Positions 32,903-44,800 of a DNA stretch of 64,000 bases are shown here, piece after piece (position 1 is the first letter of the stretch; every line of letters starts with the position of its first letter). Source of the DNA: Trebouxia sp. TZW2008 (lineage: Eukaryota; Chlorophyta; Trebouxiophyceae; Trebouxiales; Trebouxiaceae); contig BDIU01000090.1 in the NCBI GenBank assembly GCA_002118135.1, positions 124,001 to 188,000 of the forward strand, read 5' to 3'. Position numbers and translations under genes: made by a program. The notes beneath the pieces are model-generated. The model had not been told where the DNA came from. It saw nothing but the letters and a program-made list of their open reading frames with translations, and ran no database searches.

Positions 32903-35328
32903 TCACGATCTCCACGTACTTGACTTCTCTGATTGGACATTCTCCTCCCACCATGTTGTGGTCTGCAGACCCACACAAGGTGATATGCACATGCCTTGTG
33001 TGTCATGCATGCTAGCGCTTGCATAACGCAAAGTTTAGGAATAGCTTTGTGGCAGAGCATGTTGCTGAAAGATTTCGGCACAAGCACGGCAGTCAGATTT
33101 GCAGCATCATTGAGAAACAAGGAGCACATGTTAGTCATGATGTAGCTGCAATCATGCCCTGATTGTGACAAACTTGCACACAACAACAGCATCCTGAGCA
33201 TCGCCTTGCATTGGCCTCAAGAATGCACACATCAAGACAAACTTTGTACCAGCTGCGCTCAGCTGCCCACGCAAGCGATGTGCCGCATCTTTACCTTGTA
33301 GCCTGATCTGAAGAAAGCTGCAGCAGAGCCCTGCTTGTCTGTATCAAGACCAACTGCTCCCATGAGGGTTTGCTTCACTTTGCCCAAGTCATATCGCTTC
33401 TTGTCTTCTGCCACACAAACATATCTGCCATTATCTTGCCTCAACATGACTTGCCAAGGGCCAGGGAACTCGCGGAACAAAGCTCCAGCATAGTTCAAGA
33501 TGTAGGGAGCGGCAGCCACACTCTGAAATCAACATGAAATCATGTTATTGACAACAGCAATACACATCCTCCAACTCCAGACTGACATTGGAGTGCCAAG
33601 CAAGCTCAATGCATAAGACACAGGTGGGACACATGTACATGTACATGTACTCATGTACAACAGTCAAGGGTCAAGCTCTGACAATTGTGTCAGTGGTTTA
33701 AGGTTACCTTGGAATAATCTCTTTGGCGGATGTAGAACGCTGGCAGGAAATTCGACAAAAAGCGGTAATGTAGATCCTTCTTTGGGAAGCCTAAAAGCCC
33801 TGCAACAACAACACACTCAACTCCTGATCATCTGTTAATCTTGACAATGAAGGTATCTCATCGACATATCACTAAGTTACAATCAATCAAAATATGAACT
33901 GTGCACTAGTTCATTGGTTGCAAACTTGCATACAAAATGCAGCTTGCTTTGACATATACACACCTAAGTCAGCTCTCAATGTATCAAGCTCTAGGTTCCA
34001 CAGCACAATGGGCTTGTCTCCCACATGCTCTGCCACATACTTCTCAATGTCAACCAGCTCAATTGTGGAGGCATTGACTGCTATGTACAAGTCTGCTTTG
34101 GCAGCAGCCTCCCCAGGACTAGCAACAACATTGTCGTTGTTGCCAAACATGCGGCTGAGGCCGCCCATGAAGCCTTTCCTGCCTTCATTCAGATGACCCA
34201 TGCTCAAGGTGTCGTACGACAGGTCTAGTGTGGGCTTGAACCTGAAAGGAAAACAGAGATCAAAGGGCCTGTGTATGCTTTTGTAAATAGGAAGGCTGCT
34301 TTGTTCCAGTAGCAGTGTTGCACAAGTTGCAAAAGGAATACCCTCTTTGTTCTTTGATGATCAAAGCTGCGACGCCAAACATATTGTCTGCGGCATGGTC
34401 GAAATGCAGATGCCATGCTGGATCAACTTGCAGGTGATATACAATTTCAGCCGTGCAGAGTGAGGCTTGCATCACAGCACTGATACAGTATCAAGAGATG
34501 AGGGAAGCAAAATATGCTTGCTGCATGAAATTAATTAATCAAGCGTTACACATGGGAATAAACAGTGACTGATACAAGGCATTATATAAAATACTGTAGT
34601 CTGCATGCTTACATCTTGTAAGAGCGCTCATATTCTCCTCTGTCTGGCACCAGCAGATGAACCTTGCTGCCCTTGATCTCATGGATCTGTAAAGCACCAC
34701 CAGAATTCAAAAAAGTGCAGATGCCTGACTTCTACACGACAGCCAGTGACACATGGCAACAGGCCTTGCGTGCTTACCATGCCAGCTGCAGTCAAAGCCA
34801 AGCGTATGTTGGCATCAATGTAGTCATCAGAGGTTCGGGAGTCAGCTGCAAGCAAACAGGTGTTAAAACAAAAATGACCTCAGCTGGCCAGATGCTGATT
34901 GCTGACATCAAATGTCTTTTTCGCATGGCCTCAGCCTTTCGCTTACTGTCTGAAGCTGGGAATGGTGGAAATTCCACCTCAATCCTGTTATGTCCTTTCT
35001 CAGTTGCAGCAAGGACTGCTTTCACAGCATCTTCAGTGATCTCCTTGAAGGACTGTGGCCAGTATGTATCTCGCCCGTCTGAGTCAATGGGACCTCTGCT
35101 TGTCACAGCCTCTTGCTGTTTCCTATTCGATGAGGCACCAGCGTCTAGGCCTGGCTGGGCGGAACTGCACCGCATTGTGCTGTGACAACATCTGTTTCGG
35201 AGTGAAGTCTTGTGCTGTTGCTTGTGTGTGCAGGCTTGGCGTGCGTGCGAACGCTGTATTGGCAAAAACGCATGCTGCCTCAAATGGCAGACGGGCTGTA
35301 TTTTACAGTGACAAGTCGAAGTATGCAT
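32903..35328 (-). CDS. LPA3: LPA3-like DUF1995 plastid protein
   Basis: Exons on the minus strand: 34947-35328, 34778-34845, 34613-34686, 33964-34241, 33708-33799, 33295-33522, 32903-32962, giving 393 residues in consistent phase. The first ~75 residues are rich in H, R, S and Q and read like a chloroplast transit peptide. Then comes the DUF1995 start, [15 protein letters not shown] with [13 protein letters not shown]. The domain continues through [51 protein letters not shown] and GPWQVMLR. It closes with [12 protein letters not shown] and a tiny last exon TTTWWEENV. In Arabidopsis, LPA3 helps build photosystem II by assisting CP43 insertion, and the same role here is inferred. The last 60-base exon is supported by family resemblance and phase. 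Confidence 0.85.
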
Positions 35329-35877
35329 GGCAAAGCCGAAGCTTAGACGAAGCGTTAACAGTTTCTGCACTGCGGCAACAGCATTGCGAGCAGCTCAGAG
35401 ACGCTTGATGTCACGAGTAGCGTGCTTTGTGTTATTCACGTTCAACAAATCACAGTAATGATGCGCATGTGAGCGACCTGAGCAAAAACGACAAGGTGAA
35501 GAAGAAGCTAACCGGCTGCCTTTAGTAAAGGGTTTCTTACTAAAGCTTGCCTCTTGCATCTTGTCGATGTCGGTTGTGCTTTGACTCCAGGCGCGCACAT
35601 GCACAGCGTTCCGTCTGTACGCATTTGCTGTACTGTCAGGATTCGCCGAATGAATGAACGTGTCGCCGCATCTTGTATCGTCTTTGCAGACACGCCGCAG
35701 ATCAAGGCCTTCTGCAGGAGTGGCTGAGACCAGCTCTCGGGCTCGCAGCGTACGCATGCACGGATTCCATTGCCCGATCACTGCCCTCATTGCACGCTCC
35801 GTCGCTTCGCATTCTCGATTAGCCAAATTAGCAAGTCATCCAATTTTCCAGCTGAAGTCGGTGTGCGTGCAGGCCTG
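35329..35877. promoter_or_regulatory. Shared divergent promoter region
   Basis: The 549 bases between the start codons of the LPA3-like gene (-) and the phosphodiesterase gene (+) must hold both promoters and 5' leaders. No clear TATA box is obvious. The open frames seen there in several frames are not supported as genes. Confidence 0.45.
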
Positions 35878-38800
35878 ATGCAGGAAAATAGCATCACCAC
35901 TGACGCCACCAAAGTTGTCTATCGCTTGCCTCAACCCTCCTATCATGTCTGGACTGTTGCAGACATGCAAATTCTGGATGAGCTGCACAATCCTGTGGCC
36001 ATTGCTGTATATGGCACTTTTGAAAATCCGCACAGGTGCAAATGAAGCCAATGTGTACACAGCTTACAGGGGCAATAGCCCTTGTAGTGAACTTGTTTGT
36101 CATCTGCAGGCCTGGCGGTATGCAGCATACAGCCCACACAATTTATCAAAACAAGGCATGCCTGGAATACTTTGGCTTGCCCCGCACTGCTGACGACATT
36201 GCTGATGAGATGGACAAGCTGACAGATGAAGTCCGCTTGAGGCGACGCACTCGCTTGAAGAGCATCTTGGTGGTGAGTCCTGACTAGCACAGCAGTGAGG
36301 TGGTGGCTACGGCGCTTTCAATGTAGTCACAATTTGCACAGCGTTTTAGTGATGGATATGTCTTGATCAACTCACGCCTGATTTCAGGGCAAGCTAGGCA
36401 CAACAAGGATGGATGTGCATGAGATGTTTGGGCCAATCTATCAGAATGTCTCAGCCAACATGCCAAAGCGCATGGCTAGGATAGACAGCAAGGTATGCAT
36501 GGCTGCAGTAAAACCTGCAAGTAAAGCTGTCAATGCAGTGACATGTTGCCATCACAACAGATTCAGCCCCATGCCGCTAAAGGCTATGCATTCGTTACCC
36601 GCTGCACTCTCTGCCATTGAGCAAGATAATGTGGTCCAACTGCAATGCACATTGAGCGTTATGGCTTCAGCAAACACTTTGGACACATGTATGTCTGAAA
36701 CAACTTTTATATGCTGTTACTGTTACTTTGCAGCCAATCCGCGTGCAGTCAGGACCCCATCAAGAGACTGCTGTTCTGCACGTTATTGAGACAGAGGCAA
36801 GCACAGCAGAGCTGCGTGGCTCTGCAATGCATCACCGCAGCTCAAAGCACAGCCTGCTGTTCAGCAGCAAAGGCAAACTGTTACATGCAAACAAGGCAGC
36901 TATGGATGCATATCAGCAGGGCTCAGGTGACTCTATGCACATTTTCCCGTAGTATCTTTGCCCTTTACTGGGACCCCTTTGTGTGGAGAGACAGCTGCTG
37001 ATCTCATAGCTAGCGTCTGTAAGCAGCGCATTAGCAATTGCTGTGCTCCTGTCCTCATGCGCAACTAGTGCATGTTTGCATTCATGCCGATACTGAACAA
37101 ACACAACGCATTAATGCTGTATCTTCAGCTCAAGCAAAATTCATAAGCATATCTGCTGCATGCCAAACTCTCACCCACCACAAGCACATCAACATCAACA
37201 CTCTTAGTCACTGCTATGCTGGCATGCAACCACTGTCAGCCAATACCGTAGCGCTTGGCGTAGGTGCTATGCCCTATGCAAAGGGCCCAAATGATAAGGA
37301 GATGACATTCAGGCACCTATTTGAGCTTGGACCGCATCAACTGTACCCAGGTATTGTCACATGCAACCACATATCAGTACATGTCTCAGGCCAAACCAAG
37401 GCAGGCCAATCATGTTGATCAGAAGATCTTCACCTGTTGCGTTGCTGCTTGGTTGTAAGTTTGCTGCACTTGTACTGTCGCCATCAGTACATTTGCATTG
37501 GTCTGCTTGTCAAAGTGTAAGGCAGTGCAAGCATAAGGACGATATGAACACAGGCAAACTTTGTTGATTGGTGCATAGCCTTGATATACCTCCTGGCAAA
37601 ACAGGGCTATTGTTACAAACACCTAGCATTTGTGCTGAACAGTGTCGCCTGTTATTATGATCATAGGTATTACGGTGTCTTGGTTTGCAAGCTGCAAGTG
37701 CGTGTTGTGATTCTGATTGCAGGAGGTACAGAAGAGGCACAGACTGCTTACAGCGAGGCATACAATGCCATTTTTGACTTGCAGCTTGAGTATCACAGTC
37801 ATATGCAGCCGTATCTGAGCGCCTCTGATGGCACACCCAGATATGCACAGATTGAGCTCTGGCCTATGATTGTAAGCCCGTTCTGTCAAATGTCTGTCAT
37901 ATGCTCTGTTCATGCCGGATCATGCATAGTCTTGTTCTCCGTCAGGATGACCAGACTCCTGACTTTGGATTGCAATTCTAAACTGCTCATCAAGGTTTTT
38001 TGTCACTGCTGTAGCTCATGCTTTGTGCTTGCCTGCTGTGCCACTACCATGTCGTGAGCTTTGTGTTGTCCAAGCCATCCCTGACCAGGCTGTAGTGATG
38101 CAACAGTGTTTCACAGCTTGCAGCATGCTTCAGCTGTACCCCAGGCGGCAATGGGACAGCCTGGTGTTGCAATTGCAATTGAAAGCCTGTCAAGCAGGGC
38201 GATGTGTCTATCAAAGGAGTGACAACAGTCCAATGCAATCACAGCACATGTCTTGAATGCATGTCTGTTTGCCTGGTCACCAGAGTGTGCTCGCTTGCAG
38301 TGACCTGCAGCAGTTGAGGCTGATCAGCTGGGCTGAATGCTTGCTGTGACGCATGCAGGATCCTGTGAGTGAAGTCATGGCTGTCATGGTAAAGAGGTTT
38401 GATGTGACCAAGGATGTCAAGATCAGCGAGCAGCTGCGCACACAGCAGGAGGCTCTTCAAAGGTGTGCATGCCATTCTGCGCTTCTCAGCCATCACTCAA
38501 CTTATAGCATTTCAACAAGCACACCCCTCATATTATCTTGCCTGCAAAAGCTGAAATGCTGACTGCTGGATTTGGAATAGAATGTGACATCCTTCTGCAT
38601 GTACGCCTGTCAGCAAGCACATGCGTTGTAGCACCTTGCCTGCCTGCAAGACTGGAGCTTGTTATTTGTGCACTCCACGAGGTGCATGACAGTGACTGCA
38701 ATGCTCGTGCCCACAGTTTTGCACTGCTGCAGCCATTCCCACCAATACCTCCATTTGCATTGTCCACCATCAATGCTCTTGACATCAGGATCCCTCTTAT

Positions 38801-41800
38801 GTCCATGTTTGTTGCTCATTGCGTGCACAGTTGTCTGTTCCAAACGATGAATGCATGTGGCAAGCTCCGCTGTGCCAACTGTTCCTTGCAAGACCCTGAA
38901 AGTCTGCTTTTGTCATGCACCATTCCATGCAAGTCGCATGCTTCGTGCCTGTGCTGCTGAGCCAGTGTTTCTCCTCAAAGCTGTGCAATGGTCTCATTGC
39001 ACACACTATTTGACGCGTTGATTCCGCCAAGGTTTGTTGAAGGAACAGGTTATCAGAGCATCGTGGTTTCATGCGCAGGCATAATCAGGAGCTGGAGCAA
39101 GAGCAGTGCAGACTGGAGCAGGAGGCTGAAGGCCTTGCACAGCGCCTGGATGCCGTCCTGCAAGCCAATTTTGCTGGCTCCAACTTTGATGCTGACACGC
39201 CCATTGACAAGACGCTGACATTCTTGCAGAGTATTGTCAAGGTCAGCATTCACTCCAAACTGCACGACGCTCTTGTTAAAGCACTATTGCAGTACATCAT
39301 GTAATGTGTTGGCTGTTTGTTCACGTCATGTCTCAGTTGCCAGGCAGTGAGCTCAAAGGTCATGCTCAGGCCTTAGCTATCTGCTGTGCATACTGACAAG
39401 TCATGCCGCAACTCATGCAGCCAACCTGCAGGTATTGTCGCCAGTCATGTCATAATGCATGCTGCACTAGACAAACAAGGCAGATGAGCCACGCATTCAA
39501 CCTGCATGAAAAGTCACAAGTGAAATAACTCTGACTTCCTTCTTGTGACGCTGCATTACATCAACAGTTTCAGCCACACAGCAGCAAGCAATAGCCTTGT
39601 TGCAAAAGCTTGCCAAAATTCACTGTCCAGCAAAGGCCTGAGGCACTGACCAGCAACCTTGCCACTCAGGCAGCAGACAAACTGCACAAAACAACCCTGA
39701 TAATGATGGTGATAATGATGGTGATAGCGATGGTGATGAAGCTGCGGCCTCAACCGCCCAGAGCTTGTCTGCACTAGACAGCTGCTGACACCTCCACAGG
39801 TGAGACACTGCACAAATGCAGTCCTCTGCTTCCAATGGTGGTGAGGCACTCACCTGCACGTGATGACAATACTGACAGCAGCCACAGCAGCCTTCATTCT
39901 CAAGTGTGCTGGACAGGCCCAGCCAGGTATGTACTGGAGCAGTCAAGCGTCTTCAACCAGTTTGATCCTGTGCTATCCTAAATCATTTGAACTGTGCATG
40001 CAGGGAGGTGTGGTCCTTGTCAACTGTTGCCTGCCAACAGCACCTGCCCTGCTCAAAGCCGTCCGATAGCCACTACATGACTTACTGTGCAGGGTGCTGC
40101 GCCGCCCATTCAGACTGCCCTGGAGCTGTACAACGTGCTGAGCAAGTCAGACACAGCCAGTCTGAGACAGCCCGTTGGGCTGGAGCAGCAGCTGCTGAAA
40201 GACAAGGAGATGGACAGTGAGGTTGGTCAGTCCATGCTACAGCTGCTCAAGGTACTGCGCTTACCGCCAGCATCTTTTTTGTGTGCAACAAATTTGGGCA
40301 GTCCATGTTGCAAGGCAATGCCCATACTGCACTCAGTGCTGACAGCATGTTCATGCTGACAGCATGCTCATGCTGACAGCATGCTTATGCTGCCGATACG
40401 CTTCATTGCGTACACTACAACAGAATAGCTGACACTGCACCCGCTCAAGGTACTGCCCTCACTGCTTGTAGCATGCCAATTCTGTCATGCTGACCTTTGT
40501 TGTGTAGAGGTAGGGCAGCTGATGCTGCAGCTGCTCCCAAGGTACTGCTCTCAGTGCTTGCAGCATGCCCGTCCTGTCGCTTTTTGCAATGATGGTTCCA
40601 AATGCTACCCTGGACGCCTGCAGTGCGCTCATTCTGTTGCTGTCTTTGGTTGTGCACATGGAAGGTGGTCAGTCCAGGTCGCAGCTGCTCAAGGTACTGC
40701 CCTTACTGCCTGCAGCAGTCACCAAGTATCACTGCCTTGCATTGCACCCATACAGTGGGCATCCTATGGTGAAGTGTTTGGCCATGCATAAGGCGCCTTC
40801 TGATGGGGCCTCCCTGACGCCTGTGCTGCAGTCTTGAGCAGCCTGATTGCGTTCAGAGTGTCAATGCAAAAGATCATGCTCTGGCCATCAGCAGACCCAG
40901 TTCACCATCAGATCAAGGACAAAGGACATGTTGAGTGGCTGGTTCCTGTGTTTGCCTGTTCTGCATTTTGTGCAGTTTGTTTGCTGTTAGGGTGTGGACG
41001 CAAAAGACCGTGTTCTGGCCACTAGCAGACCCACTGCACCGTCAGTGCAGCAGCCAATGTGCACCATGGACTCCTTTCCTCAGATGCAGTCATTAAGACA
41101 GCATTAGTGACTGGTGCCTCTCTGACGCCTGTGGTGCAACCACCAATCTGTTGTTTTTCAGGGTGTGGATGCTAAAGACCGCGTTGTGGCCACCAGCAGG
41201 CCCACTGCACCGTCACTTCAGCAACCAGTGTGGACCATAGCCTCCTTTCCCCAGATGCAGTCATTAAGACAGCATGAGTGACTGGTGCCTCTTTGACGCC
41301 TGGGGTGCAATCACCAATTTGCTTGCTTTCAGGGTGAGGATGCTAAAGACCATGTCATAGCTGCCAACAGACCCACTGCAGCGTCACTTTAGCAAGCAGT
41401 GTGGACCGTAGACTCAACTCCTCGGATGCAGTCGTCATGACTTGATGAATGGCTCGTGCCTCTCTGATGCCTGTGCTGCTCTCTTGAGCAGTTTGTTTGC
41501 TTTCAGGATGTGGATGCTAAAGACCGTGTCATAGCCATCAGCAGGCCCACTGCACTGTCAATTCATCAGCCGCTTTGGACCATAGACTCAGTTCCTCAGA
41601 TGCAGTCGTTATGACTTCACGAGTGGCTGATGCCTCTTTGATGCCTGTGCTGCAGTCTTGAGCATTTTGCTTGCTTTCAGGGTGTGGATGCTAAAGACCG
41701 CATTGTAGCCACCAGCACGCCCACTGCACCGTCAGTTCAGCAACCAGTGTGGACCATAGACTCAGTTCCTCAGATGCGGGATGCCGCTGTAGCACACGCA

Positions 41801-44800
41801 GCAACTGCTGGTCAGCCCGCCTCAGAGGAAGTGACTGCCATGCTGACGCTGTCTGTCACGCCTGTTGTGGAGAGATTCTTGCAGGCAAGCACCCAGAATC
41901 TTGGTATTGGACCGCATGCTGTTGCCATACATGCACATGATGTTAACATCATTGTTTAGCAGCACTGCTCAGAGGCAGGACACAAGACATGAGTCATGCC
42001 ACAGACTTTGGTGCCTGTAATGAACACCATCCTTTTGTCAGACTTGCACACTAGCTGTCACACCAGCCGTGGCGGGGTTCTTGCAGGCAAGCACCCAGCT
42101 ATGGGCATCTGTACTGGACTGCATGCTTGTGCTCTCAGACCTTAGAGCCTGGTACTGGATGGTGTCCTGCTGCCATACTCACCCATGATGGAGAGACTTG
42201 TATCCATCAATAATGCTCATAGGTATCAGTCAAGACACAAACTATATGGCACACGCTCAGCACTTATGCTGACGCTCAAGAAAGAAAGGAAGCAACAAAC
42301 ATAGGGTGTTGGGCGTCATAATGGGAGCATCTGCAGCTATCAGCAGCTCAGAAAAGACTCTCATGATCACCGGTTGTGACTCATGATTTCTTATGCAGGA
42401 GGCAGAGAACAGTTGGCAGTTTGACATTTTTGGCTTTGCTGATGCCACACCAGGCAACACCTTGGCTGTCCTGACGTTTCATCTAGTCAAGAGGGCGGGC
42501 TTCACCACTGACTACCAACTAGACGAGGTCAAGCTGTCACGCACGCTGCAAGCAATTGAGGCAGGCTATCGACCTGAAAACCCCTACCACAACAGGTGCA
42601 GCCTATCTGCTCACTCATCAAATTGCACCACTGACTACCAGCTGGACAAGGTCAAGCTGTCACAGACGCTGCAATCAATTGAGGCCGCCCATTGGCCTGA
42701 GAATGCCTACCATAACAGGTGCATTCCAGTTGCTCAGTCATCACAACACATGCTTCCATCGCGCAGATCTACGCCACCTGCAACACTGTCAACTAGATGG
42801 GGTCTAGCTGTCATGAACGCTGTAAGCAATCGAGGCTGGGTATTGGCCTGAGAATCCCTACCATAATATGCGCATTCCAGTTGCTCGGTCATCACAACAC
42901 ACGCATCCAGCATGCAGATCTGTGCCACCTGCACCACTTTTGACTAGACGAGGTCAAGCTGTCACGGACACTGCAAGCAATTGAGGCTGGCTTTTGACCT
43001 GAAACCCCCTACCATGACAGTTGCACCTTTGCTACTCACTCACTCATTATATCACATCATCACACGAGGTCTCCACACCACACCACACCACACCACACCA
43101 CACCACACCACACCACACCGCATAGGTGTGTTGATCATAGGGTTCCGGCAGCATTGACACATTGTAGGTACCCACAGAGGCTTTGCTCACTTGGACTCTG
43201 CGCGCTCGCCGCTCTTGACACCAAGAGGATAGCTGCTGTTTTTACGATTCAGCTGGAAGCAGATCAAACAGCAACTTAACCAACGTAGAGTTGATTTTCA
43301 AGAAAGTGATGTGATGTGCAGCATCCATGTGGCGTCAGTGGTGCAGATGACCCACATGCTGCTGTGCCATGGCGGCATGCTGCAGAGTCAAGCCATGGAC
43401 AGACTTGAGCACCTATCAACGCTCTGGTCAGCCACCATACATGACTTTGGTAAGGGTCTGCTTGGAGTGCTATATGTTTCAGCAGCTACATGCACTATGT
43501 GTGTACGCACGGCTGCAACCTGTTGAACTGTGACATGACATTGATGGGCAGTGTCTTGCTTGAAACATCATTGATTTTCAATCTCGATGTTATTGATCAA
43601 AACTATTGATGAATCGATCAATAGCATCATTGATATTATGCAGATGATGTTGTTGATCATCATAATAATCAATATGATATTTTGTGTCTTGCTGGAAGCA
43701 TCAAACTACAACGATGCAAGAGGGACATTTAAGTTTTAATGGATGCACAAGGCGTGAGTATGCGCACAGATGCTGCCCTTGCAGACTTGCTGTAAGCGAC
43801 AGCCAATCAACACGGCCTAATCTTCATACCATCACTGACACCATAAGCACCTGTTGCTGTTTCACGAACACTTGTAATAGTTCCATGCATGCGAATGGTC
43901 CCGCAGATGGCAAGGACCAAGTGCAAAATCTGTCACAGCTGCAGGCACCTTTCGTCTACACTGCATGCACTGTATCTCCTGCTGATGATGCTACTCAGGT
44001 CATGGCGGTGTGAACAATGACTTCCTGATCAGCACCCACCACGAGCTGGCCATGACATATAATGACCAATCGCCACTGGAGAACTACCACCTGGCTGCTT
44101 CCACCAAGCTGTTATCTGACCCAGCTCACACCTTTTTCCCAGTAAGCCTCAACAGCACATGACTCAGCCTCTCATGACTCAACGGCATCGACTCTGAGCA
44201 TATTGTACCAAAATCCTCCTGCAAGTGCATGACTTGTGCCATGTCACATGCAGGAACTGTCAGATGGCGGAATACGACATTCCACACTTGCATCAAGCAC
44301 TGCCATCCGATTGCAGTAAGTCGTGCTTTGCTTGCATGGCTGCATTGTGTGTGCAACATAGAGCGGGTTGATTGACGGCGTTTTGATTTGATACTTGCAA
44401 AGCCGTTTCGGGAGAAATTTGCGCGCTTGATCTGTCAGTTTGGAGCTGAGTTGGTCCTTGACAAAACTCCTCAAGGTACGGTAAAGCCTCCTTACAGCGA
44501 CAGCTTTGATTACCAAGGAAAACCCATCTCAAATTGTCCACACTCAAGAGGCACCACTGCAGTCAGAGTGCAGTGACTGGCTTTCAATTGCAATGTCCTT
44601 GTAACAGGACTGCCCTGGTACTGAGTGTCCTTAAAAGGAGGAAGCGTCGCAGCTGCGTAGCGTTCAGTCTTTAAATGCCAATGCCTGCCTGCAGGTGGAG
44701 TTCCTATTGTCAAGCACAGATGTACGGAGGTTGCGTAGCACATGCATCAGTCAGGTGCTGGGCACAGACATGAAGAAGCACTTTGACATCGTCTCCAGAT

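Noticed and set aside
44249..44316. Possible extra phosphodiesterase exon between 44141 and 44695
   Set aside because: It has an AG and a GTAAG, but joining 44141 directly to 44695 keeps phase and gives the expected family sequence (HTFFP then VEFLL). Including it adds residues with no counterpart in the family.
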